The notes beneath the pieces are model-generated. The model did no database searches, had not been told where the DNA came from, and saw nothing but the letters and a program-made list of their open reading frames with translations. A stretch of 64,000 bases of DNA from Actinomyces massiliensis 4401292 (GTDB lineage: Bacteria > Actinomycetota > Actinomycetes > Actinomycetales > Actinomycetaceae), in the NCBI RefSeq assembly GCF_000269805.1, contig NZ_JH711482.1, positions 396,085-460,084 on the forward strand. The letters are read 5' to 3'. The position numbers and the translations under genes are program-made. This document shows positions 40,867 to 49,259 of this stretch, piece after piece (positions within the stretch are counted from its first letter, which is position 1; every line of letters begins with the position of its first letter).

Positions 40867-42399
40867 ATGACGCAGGAGAATCCGGAGCATAAGAATCCGA
40901 CTCCGGATGGAGCCGACCCGGTGGGCACGGCTGACACGGCGGATACGTTGGACACGTTGAGAACAGAGCACGCAGCCGACCCCGCCGGCGCCCGTGGACG
41001 ACCTGCCGCCGGCACCTCGTCGGTGTCGCACTCGGGAAAAGGCAGTAATGGCAGGACGACGAATCTTCACCGGGCCCACCTGCGAGGGCTCGGAGCCCGC
41101 CTGCGCGATGGCCGCAATGCCCTGTCCCGGGCCATCGATCGCGCGGAGGCGGCCAGGCGGATCGCGCGAGCAGAGCAGCTGAGTTACGCAGGCATCAGGA
41201 CGCCGACCTCGGAGGCGGCCCCCGTTGATGCCCCTGACTCCTCTGACTCCTCTGCCTCCGCTGGCTCCTCCCCCGCCCCGACCGCACGCGTCGCCCCCCT
41301 CGACGCGCTGCCCTCCTGGCTGGTGCGAGGAGGGATCGGAGCCTGGCTGCTGCTGGGCCTCTTCATCGTCATCGCCCTGATCTTCTACATCACCTCCTGG
41401 ATCATCCCGGTGTTCATCGGGGTGTTCATGGCCCTGGTCTTCACCTCGATCCTCCAGCCCCTGGTCAATCTGTTCGCCCGGGTCATGCCGCGCTACCCAG
41501 CAACATTCCTAGGACTGCTGACCGCAGTGGGCGCGGTGGCCGGACTCGTCTTCTACGTGGTCACGTCAGTCACCAGCCAATGGAGCACCCTGGCGACGCA
41601 GTTCTCCGACGGTGTGAACACGATCATGGACTTCCTGGAATACGGCCCCCTTCCCATGCACCTGACCGAGGCAGAGGTCATGGGACAGATTCAGCGCCTG
41701 GTCGAGCAGGGGCAGGACTACGTCCAGTCCAATGCCCCGACGTTGGCCACCGAAGTGCTCTCGAACGCGAGCACTGTTGTCGACGTCTTCGCAGTACTGG
41801 CGCTGGCGATCTTCTCCACGATCTTCTTCCTCGCCTCGGGTGGACGCATGTGGCGCTGGTTCCTCAACGAGCTCCCGGCGGCCATGCGCGAGTCCGTGCA
41901 TCGTGCGGCCAGCGCGGGCTGGTACACCTTCGCCGGCTACGCGCGCGGCACGGTCATCGTGGCGCTGACCGATGCCGTCATGGCGGGCATCTTCCTGCAG
42001 ATCGTGGGCGTGCCCCTCGCAGCACCGTTGGCCGTCCTGGTATTCATCGGTGCTTTCATCCCCATCATCGGCGCACCGATCGCCATGATCATCGCAATGG
42101 TGGTGGCCTTGGCCTCAAAGGGCTTCATCACGATGATCGTGGTGGGTCTGGGCGTCGCCGGGATCGGGCAGATCGAGGGACACATTCTGCAACCGCTCAT
42201 CATGGGGCGTCAGGTCTCCCTGCACCCGGTGGTCGTCATCATCGCCGTGGCCGTGGGCACCTATTCCGCGGGGCTGCTGGGCGCCATCGTCGCCGTCCCG
42301 CTGATCAGCGTGCTGTGGTCGGTCTACTCCGAACTGCACATCAAAGACGCCCCAGTGGTAGGAGAGCTACCCGCATACTCCAGCGGCAAGAGCGCCTGA
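40867..42399 (+). CDS. AI-2E family transporter (PF01594 permease)
   Basis: 510 aa. A disordered, Asp/Thr/Ala-rich and basic N-terminus (1-140) precedes seven or eight membrane segments: about 155-190, 200-235, a large extracellular stretch around 240-300 and the C-terminal cluster 300-480. Family signatures include GYARGTVIVALTDAVMAGIF, LVFIGAFIPIIGAPIAMI and GQIEGHILQPLIMGRQVSLHP. Members export diverse small molecules or act in osmotic or antiport functions; autoinducer-2 transport should not be assumed. The unusually long N-terminus may be a cytoplasmic tether. Confidence 0.88.
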   Translation: MTQENPEHKNPTPDGADPVGTADTADTLDTLRTEHAADPAGARGRPAAGTSSVSHSGKGSNGRTTNLHRAHLRGLGARLRDGRNALSRAIDRAEAARRIARAEQLSYAGIRTPTSEAAPVDAPDSSDSSASAGSSPAPTARVAPLDALPSWLVRGGIGAWLLLGLFIVIALIFYITSWIIPVFIGVFMALVFTSILQPLVNLFARVMPRYPATFLGLLTAVGAVAGLVFYVVTSVTSQWSTLATQFSDGVNTIMDFLEYGPLPMHLTEAEVMGQIQRLVEQGQDYVQSNAPTLATEVLSNASTVVDVFAVLALAIFSTIFFLASGGRMWRWFLNELPAAMRESVHRAASAGWYTFAGYARGTVIVALTDAVMAGIFLQIVGVPLAAPLAVLVFIGAFIPIIGAPIAMIIAMVVALASKGFITMIVVGLGVAGIGQIEGHILQPLIMGRQVSLHPVVVIIAVAVGTYSAGLLGAIVAVPLISVLWSVYSELHIKDAPVVGELPAYSSGKSA

Positions 42400-42420
42400 G
42401 CATCCTCAGAGCGAAGGCGA

Positions 42421-45400
42421 TCAGCACCAGTCGCGGCTGCCCACTGAGCTGATGCCCTCCAGAGCCTCGAGCTGATCCGCGATCAGGGAGACGGCGCCGT
42501 CGGCCGACTCGACCAGGCCGCGCACGATCAGTGCACTCGCACGTCGGCCGACACGACGATAGCGCTTCCACATCCCCATCGAGCAGACGACGTTGAGCAG
42601 ACCGGTCTCATCCTCGATGTTGAGGAAAATGGTGCCGACGGCCGTGCAGGGCCGTTGGCGATGGGTGACGACTCCAGCAACCCGCACGCGCTCGCCCGCA
42701 GGACGACGAACGACATCGGCGATCCTCAGGATCCCTGCCCTCACCAGCTCAGGACGTACGAAGATGGTCGGGCAGCCCTGCACGGATGTGCCCGTCAGGC
42801 GCAGATCGGCTGTCTGCCGCTCACGGGCGGTCATGGGGGTCAGATGCGGAGCGCGAGCGCCAATGGCGGTCCCGGGCAAGGGCGGCTGATACCAGTGGCC
42901 GGTTTCTCCCATCTTTCCCGATTCATCGACGACTCGACCGTATCCTCTGGATTCTCCGGATTCTCCGGCAAGCGCCCCGGCGGACCACAGGGCCTGTCGC
43001 CTGTCCACCCCCAGGGACCCCAAAGCACCGGAAGCGGCAAGGATCTCCAGATGCCGGCGGCTCAGGCGCACGCGTCGGGCGAGATCGGCGACATCGGTAT
43101 AGGGCCCGCGCTCCAGCCGCTCGGAGACTATGGCCGAGGCGACCCCTTTACCCACGCCTTTGATGCGGGCCACACCGAGGCGAATCGCAAGATCGGGGTG
43201 CACGTCCAAGGGGCTCAGCGCGTTCGGCGATGGACGCAGCGGTTCCCAGCCTGAGTCCAGTCGGAGTCCTTGTCGAAGGCTCTGCTCGATCTCCTGCTTA
43301 TGCGTGCGGACGCAGGCCTCCTCCTGCGATGCGTTGACATCGGCAGGCAGGACGCGCACACCATGACGTTGAGCATCGGCGACAAGAGATTGCGAGGACC
43401 AGAATCCCATGGGCTGAGCCGCCAGCAGTCCCGCATAGAAGTCCTCGGGGCGCCGAGTCTTGAGCCAGGCCGAGGCGTAGACCAAGTAGGCGAAGGAGAA
43501 GGCATGGGACTCGGGGAAGCCGAAGTCGGCGAAGGCCCGCAGCTTGTCGAAAACAGCCTCGGCGGTGCTGGTGGCGATTCCCCTCGCGATCATCCCCTCC
43601 ACCAGGCGCGAGCGGAGGGCATCCATGCGTTCCGCCGAGCGTTTGGATCCCATGGCCTGGCGCAACACGTCGGCCTCGGCAGGACTGAAGCCGGCAGCGT
43701 CAATGGCTATCTGCATGAGCTGCTCCTGGAAGAGGGGGACCCCGAGGGTCTTGGCCAGCGCGGGTTTGAGGGATTCATGGAGATAGTCCACCTGTTCCCG
43801 GCCCAAACGGCGGCGGATATAGGGATTGACGGCGTCACCCTGGATGGGGCCGGGACGGATCAGAGCCACCTCGACAACGATGTCGTAGAAGACCTGCGGG
43901 CGCAGGCGCGGCAGGGTGGCCATCTGAGCGCGGGACTCGACCTGGAAGACGCCGACTGTATCCGCGGCGCTCAGTAGCCGATAAACCGCCGGATCCTCCT
44001 CGGGAAGCGTGTGCAATCCCCAGGCCCTGCCCACCTGCGCGCGGCGCAGGACACCCGCATCACTGCTGTTGGCGCCGTCAGTGCAGACGTTCGTCTCAGG
44101 CACCCGCTCGCCGCGCTCGGTGAGTCCCGCGAAGGCCAAGCGCAGTGCCGTGAGCACGCCCAGGCCCAGCAGGTCGAACTTGACCAGACCTGCGCTCGCG
44201 CAATCGTCCTTATCCCATTGCAGAACTGTGCGCCCTTCCATGGCGGCCCATCGCACCGGGCAGACCTCAGTGACGGGGCGGTCGGCCAGAACCATGCCGC
44301 CGGAGTGGATGCCGAGATGACGCGGCAGCTTCAGCAGGCGCTCGGCAATGTCGATGACCGGCTCCGGCGGCCCCTCGGTCATGGGATGGGGCGAGCGGTC
44401 GGCCGCCGCGGAGCTCGCGCCATCGGTGCGAACGCTCCCCCAGCGATCCATCTGGCCGGCCCATGCGTCTTGCAGGCCGGGAGGATGACCGAAGGCCCGG
44501 GCGGCGTCACGAATCGCGGAGCGGGGACGATAGGAGATGACATTGGCGACCTGGGCGGCGCACTCGCGGCCGTAGCGGGTGTAGACGTGCTGGATGACCT
44601 CCTCTCGACGGCAGGCCTCGATGTCGAGGTCGATATCGGGGTAGCCGGCTCGATCCGGGGATAAGAAGCGCTCGAAGAGCATCTTGTGGCGCACGGCGTC
44701 GACGGCGGTGATTCCCAGTGCATAGCAGACGGCCGAATTGGCGGCGCTCCCCCGCCCCTGGCACAGGATTCCCGAGGTCTCGCAGAAGTCGACGATGGAG
44801 CGGACGATGAGAAAGTAGCCGGGGAACCCGAGAGTCTCGATGACCTCGAGTTCGTGGGCGAGGATCTTCCAAGCCTCCCTGTCCTCCTCGGGCGAGCCGT
44901 AGCGCTCCAGTGCCCCACGATGCGTGAGCTCTCGAAGCCAGGTGGCGGGAGTGTGCCCGGAAGGCACCTCGGGGGCGGGCAGGTCCGGGACGACCAACGA
45001 CAGGTCGAAGGCGAGGTCCTGCGCGATCTCGGCCGTGGCGTCGACGGCGTGCGGTGCGCGCCGGTGAAGGCGAGCCATGTCCGCGGGACTGCGCAGCCAG
45101 TGCCCGAGGGCGGGCAGATGGCCGCGGGCGCCCTCCAGGTCGGTGCGCAGCCGAGTGGCGGTCAGGACATCGGCCAGATGGGAGTCGGCAGGACGCGCGC
45201 AGCGGACCGCACCGGTGGCGAGCAGCGGGAGCCGGTGAGCGGCTGCCAGAGCGCTGAGGGTATCGGTGATGGCTGCATCTGTGGGACCGCCGTCCACAGT
45301 GAGCTCGACGGCGAGAGAATCGTGACCGACAAGATCGACGAGTTCGCCTAGAACGGCCTCGGCAGCACGGTGGTTCCAGGTGGCCGGGCGACGCGGGTCG

Positions 45401-45885
45401 CCGAGAGCCCGCCGCAGGGGCCCGTTGATCGTCCCGGTCAGGACCAAGCAGGAACAGCCAGTACTCGCACCATCAGCACCGCGCAGTGCGGCAGCCAGCT
45501 CGGGGAGCCGGTGCGCAGGCTCGGCACGATGGCCGGCGCTGAGGTTGTGCTGCGAGACGGCAGCGCTCAGGCGGCGGTAGCCGAGCGGATCGCGAGCCAG
45601 GATGGGCAGGCGGGCACCGTCGTCCACAGTGAGCTCGGTGCCATGGATGGTGGGCAGGCCGTACGCGCGTCCGGCTTCGGCGTGCTTGACGATACCGGGC
45701 AGGCCGTTGTGATCGGTCAGGGCGAGTGCCTCCAGACCCAGCTCGACGGCGGCGGCGACAAGGTCCTCCGGCTCGTTGGCGCCATCGAGGAAGGAATAGG
45801 CGGAATGAGCGTGAAGCTCGGCGTAGCGATGAGCAGAGCCCGTCAGGCTTCGGGTCGTCTCGCCACGCCTCGCATTGTCGAACAT
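42421..45885 (-). CDS. dnaE2: error-prone DNA polymerase III alpha subunit DnaE2
   Basis: 1154-aa C-family translesion polymerase that acts with ImuA' and ImuB in damage-induced mutagenesis. PHP domain YAELHAHSAYSFLDGANEPE...LALTDHNGLPGIV; catalytic aspartates in AGYPDIDLDIEACRR; fingers/thumb regions GRGSAANSAVCYALGIT and HESLKPALAKTLGVPLFQEQLMQ; C-terminal OB fold GERVRVAGVVTHRQRPCTAVG. It lacks the long C-terminal extension of replicative DnaE. The start ATG at 45885 lies inside a LexA-like box, and TAGTGT sits six bases before it, suggesting a leaderless SOS-regulated transcript. Confidence 0.94.
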   Translation of the reverse strand: MFDNARRGETTRSLTGSAHRYAELHAHSAYSFLDGANEPEDLVAAAVELGLEALALTDHNGLPGIVKHAEAGRAYGLPTIHGTELTVDDGARLPILARDPLGYRRLSAAVSQHNLSAGHRAEPAHRLPELAAALRGADGASTGCSCLVLTGTINGPLRRALGDPRRPATWNHRAAEAVLGELVDLVGHDSLAVELTVDGGPTDAAITDTLSALAAAHRLPLLATGAVRCARPADSHLADVLTATRLRTDLEGARGHLPALGHWLRSPADMARLHRRAPHAVDATAEIAQDLAFDLSLVVPDLPAPEVPSGHTPATWLRELTHRGALERYGSPEEDREAWKILAHELEVIETLGFPGYFLIVRSIVDFCETSGILCQGRGSAANSAVCYALGITAVDAVRHKMLFERFLSPDRAGYPDIDLDIEACRREEVIQHVYTRYGRECAAQVANVISYRPRSAIRDAARAFGHPPGLQDAWAGQMDRWGSVRTDGASSAAADRSPHPMTEGPPEPVIDIAERLLKLPRHLGIHSGGMVLADRPVTEVCPVRWAAMEGRTVLQWDKDDCASAGLVKFDLLGLGVLTALRLAFAGLTERGERVPETNVCTDGANSSDAGVLRRAQVGRAWGLHTLPEEDPAVYRLLSAADTVGVFQVESRAQMATLPRLRPQVFYDIVVEVALIRPGPIQGDAVNPYIRRRLGREQVDYLHESLKPALAKTLGVPLFQEQLMQIAIDAAGFSPAEADVLRQAMGSKRSAERMDALRSRLVEGMIARGIATSTAEAVFDKLRAFADFGFPESHAFSFAYLVYASAWLKTRRPEDFYAGLLAAQPMGFWSSQSLVADAQRHGVRVLPADVNASQEEACVRTHKQEIEQSLRQGLRLDSGWEPLRPSPNALSPLDVHPDLAIRLGVARIKGVGKGVASAIVSERLERGPYTDVADLARRVRLSRRHLEILAASGALGSLGVDRRQALWSAGALAGESGESRGYGRVVDESGKMGETGHWYQPPLPGTAIGARAPHLTPMTARERQTADLRLTGTSVQGCPTIFVRPELVRAGILRIADVVRRPAGERVRVAGVVTHRQRPCTAVGTIFLNIEDETGLLNVVCSMGMWKRYRRVGRRASALIVRGLVESADGAVSLIADQLEALEGISSVGSRDWC

Positions 45886-45892
45886 ATGTACA
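45878..45892 (-). promoter_or_regulatory. LexA-like (SOS) box over the dnaE2 start
   Basis: GAACATATGTAC (45880-45891) matches GAAC-N4-GTTC with one mismatch and is flanked by TCG on one side. It covers the dnaE2 start codon. A further TATGTTC at 45902-45908 makes a longer inverted repeat with GAACATA. Confidence 0.65.
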
Positions 45893-46046
45893 CACTACAG
45901 GTATGTTCAACGCCCGCCCCGTCACCCATCCCCACTCTGCTCGCTTTGCGATAAGCAATGACCTTGCTAAGCCTTCGAGCCTTTGGGGCCCCTTACCCCG
46001 CTCACAGGCATCGCTCACCGCTTGGACCTCCGTATCGTTCCGTCGC

Positions 46047-46091
46047 CGATCACGACTAAGGTGAGGCCGCTTCGGGCACGAGTCGTGATCG
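46047..46091 (+). promoter_or_regulatory. 11-bp inverted repeat upstream of the APC permease
   Basis: CGATCACGACT (46047-46057) and AGTCGTGATCG (46081-46091) are perfect reverse complements with a 23-base spacer, 36 bases before the permease start. As RNA this is a stable hairpin in the leader; as DNA a split operator. No known riboswitch could be recognised. Confidence 0.55.
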
Positions 46092-46127
46092 CACGACCGG
46101 CCCTCGACCTCGATCCCGGGACGCATC

Positions 46128-47606
46128 ATGACCACATCCAACGATCAGACGGACCAGCTCATGGCTCAGGGCCCCGCCTCCGACGAGGGCCTGCGCCGCT
46201 CATTGCGCAGTCGCCATCTGACGATGATCTCCATCGGCGGGGCGATCGGCACCGGCCTCTTCGTGGCCTCGGGCGCAACAATCTCCCAGGCCGGTCCCGG
46301 CGGCGCTCTAGTGGCTTACGCGGTCATCGGCCTCATGGTGTGGCTCATTATGCAGTCGCTGGGCGAGATGGCAGCCTACCTGCCGGTGGCCGGGTCTTTC
46401 GGCGAGTACGGCACGCGCTTCGTCTCGCCGTCCTTCGGGTTCGCCATCGGCTGGAACTACTGGTTCAACTGGGCGATCACAGTGGCGGCCGAGCTGGTGG
46501 CGGCCGCACTGGTGATGAAGTACTGGCTGCCGGACGTGCCCTCGATCGTGTGGTCCGGCCTGTTCCTGCTCATCTTGTTCGGCATCAACGCCCTGTCCAC
46601 GCGGGCCTACGGTGAGAGCGAGTTCTGGTTCGCGGCCATCAAGGTCATGGCCGTGGTCGTCTTCCTCATACTCGGTGTGGTCATGATCGTTGGAATCCTG
46701 GGCGAGTCTCCGGGCACCAGCAACTGGACGGTCGATGAGGCCCCCTTCGTGCACGGCGGCAAGGGGATCCTGCTGGTGCTCCTGGTAGCCGGCTACTCCT
46801 TCCAGGGCACCGAGCTCATCGGCACCGCCGCCGGCGAGGCCGAGCACCCCGAGACGACAATTCCCCGGGCGATCCGCACGATCTTCTGGCGAATCCTGTT
46901 GTTCTACATCGGGGCGATCGCCGTCATCGGCTTCCTCATCCCCTACACCGACCCCAACCTGCTCAACACCTCGGAGGAGAACGTCTCGATCAGTCCCTTC
47001 ACGCTGATCTTCGATCGTGCCGGTGTACTGGGGGCGGCCAGCCTCATGAACGCCGTCATTCTCACCTCGGTGCTCTCGGCGGGGACATCCGGCCTGTACT
47101 CCTCCACCCGCATGCTCTTCGCCCTGGCCGAGCGCGGTCACGCCCCGCACTTCCTCACGCGGTTGAGCCGCCACCAGGTGCCGCTCAACGCTCTGATGGC
47201 CACCACGCTCGTAGGGCTGGCCGGCTTCCTGACCTCCCTGGTGGGCGACGGGCGCGCCTACGAGCTGCTGTTGACGGTTTCGGCCCTGGCGGGGTTCATC
47301 ACCTGGGCGGGGATCTCCTGGTGCCACTGGAAGTTCCGCATGGCCATGCGGGCGCAGGGGCGAGGACTGGAGGAATTGCCCTACCGTGCACGCTTCTTCC
47401 CTGCCGGAGCGGTTGTCGCCCTAGTCGCCTGTGCCGCGATCATCGTGGGACAGGCTTACGAGCCGGCCACCTCTGGGGAGCCGCTGGGCGATATTCTCAT
47501 GTCCTACGCGGGTGTCCCGGTCTTCTTCGCCCTGTGGTGGGGCCACAAGCTGGTGACGCGGGCCCCGAAGGTGGACCCGGCGGCAGCTGAGCTCGGACGG
47601 AACTGA
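46128..47606 (+). CDS. APC-family amino acid permease (LysP/AAT type)
   Basis: 492 aa, twelve helices. Family motifs: RSLRSRHLTMISIGGAIGTG with GLFVASGATI in helix 1, LGEMAAYLPVAGSFGEYGTR in helix 2-3, IGWNYWFNWAITVAAEL, and GYSFQGTELIGTAAGEAEHP in helix 6. RMLFALAERGHAPHFLTRLS follows helix 8. These place it among the AAT proton-coupled amino-acid importers; LysP-like lysine uptake is the closest guess but specificity cannot be read with confidence. Monocistronic, with a long inverted repeat in its leader and tandem 19-base repeats beyond its stop. Confidence 0.9.
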   Translation: MTTSNDQTDQLMAQGPASDEGLRRSLRSRHLTMISIGGAIGTGLFVASGATISQAGPGGALVAYAVIGLMVWLIMQSLGEMAAYLPVAGSFGEYGTRFVSPSFGFAIGWNYWFNWAITVAAELVAAALVMKYWLPDVPSIVWSGLFLLILFGINALSTRAYGESEFWFAAIKVMAVVVFLILGVVMIVGILGESPGTSNWTVDEAPFVHGGKGILLVLLVAGYSFQGTELIGTAAGEAEHPETTIPRAIRTIFWRILLFYIGAIAVIGFLIPYTDPNLLNTSEENVSISPFTLIFDRAGVLGAASLMNAVILTSVLSAGTSGLYSSTRMLFALAERGHAPHFLTRLSRHQVPLNALMATTLVGLAGFLTSLVGDGRAYELLLTVSALAGFITWAGISWCHWKFRMAMRAQGRGLEELPYRARFFPAGAVVALVACAAIIVGQAYEPATSGEPLGDILMSYAGVPVFFALWWGHKLVTRAPKVDPAAAELGRN

Positions 47607-47667
47607 GGGGTGCCGGAGGAGAACGAGGCTCGCAGCGGCGGCCACACGACCATCACGTGACCACCGG

Positions 47668-47743
47668 CGGGACCTCAGCAGGATCACGGGACCTCAGCAG
47701 GATCACGGGACCTCAGCAGGATCACGGGACCTCAGCAGGATCA
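47668..47743. repeat. four perfect 19-bp tandem repeats
   Basis: Unit CGGGACCTCAGCAGGATCA at 47668-47686, 47687-47705, 47706-47724 and 47725-47743, without spacers and without base differences. It lies between the convergent APC permease and DUF3307-like genes; the last copy includes the stop codon of the latter. Confidence 0.9.
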
Positions 47744-48427
47744 GCGGGATAGGAGCACAGCGACCAGAGCCGCGAGGGTCCATGAGGCGAGAGAGCCGAT
47801 CAGGAACTCCTCGGCCTTGTCACCACCCTCATCCTTGCTGATCTCGGGGAAGCGAATAACCCCCTTGGCGGCGACCACTGCGGCAATGGCGGCGTGCATA
47901 CCCGTGGAGGCGAACAGAAGCAGAAGGAGCCGCTCCAGAGGACCGATCCAACGACCACCGCGCAGGTGCGTCTCGCTGTCGGCCCCCGAAGCTCTGTTTG
48001 TCCGTATCCGCCCGCGGGCGACATCCAGTAAGTCGGTGATGACATGGTTGGCCGGTGTCGTCAGCAGAAGGAGGCAGCCCACACCCCGGCACAACTCGGC
48101 GGCACGATGCGCTGCGGCTTGAGGCTCATCATGCAGTGCCGTGCACACAGCGACAACGGCGATCGCCGCGCCCCAGCGCCCAAGGGTTGCGCGAGGAGCG
48201 CTCAGCTGCGTCGCGGCGGCCCACAGACCGGCCGGCAGTACCGCCAGGGCGGTCTGCCACCAGGGAAGGTCGAGAACGAGAACGCCGAGTAAAGCTCCGA
48301 GTACCAGGGAAATGATCTGCGCGATCACCAGACGCACCCTGACATCTCGCCGGCCGGCTGGGATGCCGATTGCAGAGGGGCTGAGCACGGCCGTGACGCC
48401 GAGCAGGAGGAGCAGCACGGAGATCAC
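47741..48427 (-). CDS. DUF3307-like membrane protein, partner of SatD
   Basis: 228 aa, largely hydrophobic: helices near 1-17, 32-52, 55-72, 82-97, 110-125, 162-188 and 205-226. The C-terminal half carries a pattern I associate with DUF3307 proteins encoded next to SatD: WIGPLERLLLLLFASTGMH, AAVVAAKGVIRFPEIS and AEEFLIGSLASW. The GTG start overlaps the SatD stop (GTGA), so the two are translationally coupled. Function unknown; the paired occurrence with a putative nucleotide-handling, DNA-binding protein suggests a membrane receiver or effector. That is inference. Confidence 0.7.
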   Translation of the reverse strand: MISVLLLLLGVTAVLSPSAIGIPAGRRDVRVRLVIAQIISLVLGALLGVLVLDLPWWQTALAVLPAGLWAAATQLSAPRATLGRWGAAIAVVAVCTALHDEPQAAAHRAAELCRGVGCLLLLTTPANHVITDLLDVARGRIRTNRASGADSETHLRGGRWIGPLERLLLLLFASTGMHAAIAAVVAAKGVIRFPEISKDEGGDKAEEFLIGSLASWTLAALVAVLLSR

Positions 48428-49131
48428 CGGAAGCCCTCCTTCCTCCGTCTGTCGTCCGCCATCGCGACGAGCAGGGCCTGCGCCTCGAGCAGCCCCGCGC
48501 CCGTTCCCCGCACCAACGCCGAAACGGCTGATTGAGTAACCCCTTCCGCAACGGCCGCCTCGACCTGGGTGGCCCCCATGAGCAGATGCCCCATCAGTCG
48601 GCGCGGCCGTTCACGCATCCGTTGAACGGTCTGGTCCCTGAGCACAAGCATCGCATTGGTGACCTGGTCGCACCCCTGCTGGACGTGTCGATCCGCATGC
48701 TGCGCCTGAGCGTCGGCCGCAGTCTCATTCAGGCGCACCCGGGTGCGAACGAAGTCGAGTCCCGCATCCTGGGCGGCGTGCGCGGCGTCAATAGCCTCCC
48801 GCGCCAACCACCAGGCGGAGCCGTCCTGGACAGAGGCGCCGGCCACCGTGCCCACCTCGCGGATCTCCCCCGCCCCCACGCCGAAGCGCAGGGACAGGGG
48901 GTCGGGAAGGAGGAGCTGAGTGCGCAGCGTGAGTGTGAGGGCCGAGCAGAGACTGCCGGCGACCGCCTGAAACTCATCGCCGACGGTCGCGTACGGGCTT
49001 CGGGGCAGACCAAGCCCCTCACCGGCGCGAGTGAGGACGTCGATGAAGGTCTGTTGGGCCCGAGCACGATCGGATAGAGCACGAGAGCCCACAATGTCAG
49101 CGATGATGGCGTACTGGATGAGCACACTCAA
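48424..49131 (-). CDS. satD: SatD-family protein with cyclase-like motifs and C-terminal HTH
   Basis: 235 aa. The N-terminus reads AIIADIVGSRALSD (Asp12), then TVGDEFQAV (Asp52) and LRFGVGAGEI (Arg82-Gly84-Gly88). These occupy the positions of the two metal Asp residues and the RxGxxxG strand of class III nucleotide-cyclase/CHD folds. Residues 90-180 are helical. The tail ATQVEAAVAEGVTQSAVSALV is a helix-turn-helix. SatD was named from a streptococcal acid-tolerance locus; biochemical function is not established. Start is TTG at 49131 or GTG at 49125, both without a Shine-Dalgarno. It overlaps the downstream membrane gene. It follows imuB on the same strand after 128 AT-rich bases. Confidence 0.75.
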   Translation of the reverse strand: MSVLIQYAIIADIVGSRALSDRARAQQTFIDVLTRAGEGLGLPRSPYATVGDEFQAVAGSLCSALTLTLRTQLLLPDPLSLRFGVGAGEIREVGTVAGASVQDGSAWWLAREAIDAAHAAQDAGLDFVRTRVRLNETAADAQAQHADRHVQQGCDQVTNAMLVLRDQTVQRMRERPRRLMGHLLMGATQVEAAVAEGVTQSAVSALVRGTGAGLLEAQALLVAMADDRRRKEGFR

Positions 49132-49259
49132 GGATATTCTTGATATTCAGAAGAATACAAGTGTTTAGCTGAAGTATCGTTGTGTCGATCTTGAGCGATC
49201 CGCTTGTTCTTCGACGAATACAAGTTCGAAGCGCCGGATTCTTGAACCCATGCCCCTTT
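49132..49259 (-). promoter_or_regulatory. AT-rich upstream region of satD with an imperfect SOS-like box
   Basis: ACGAATACAAGTTCGA (49214-49229) fits TCGAAC-N4-GTTCGA at 10 of 12 fixed positions. The ten bases GAATACAAGT recur at 49153-49162. The stretch is markedly more AT-rich than its surroundings and should hold the satD promoter. Confidence 0.4.

Noticed and set aside
40867-42399. Autoinducer-2 export as the role of the AI-2E family gene
   Set aside because: The family name is historical; members transport varied substrates and nothing in the neighbourhood points to quorum sensing.
45903-46064. Leader peptide upstream of the APC permease
   Set aside because: The frame has no ribosome-binding site and no run of a single amino acid's codons; it also overlaps the dnaE2 promoter region.
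47668-47743. CRISPR array
   Set aside because: The 19-base units are contiguous without spacers and there are no cas genes; the Cas4-like nuclease at 24196 is a housekeeping RecB-family protein.
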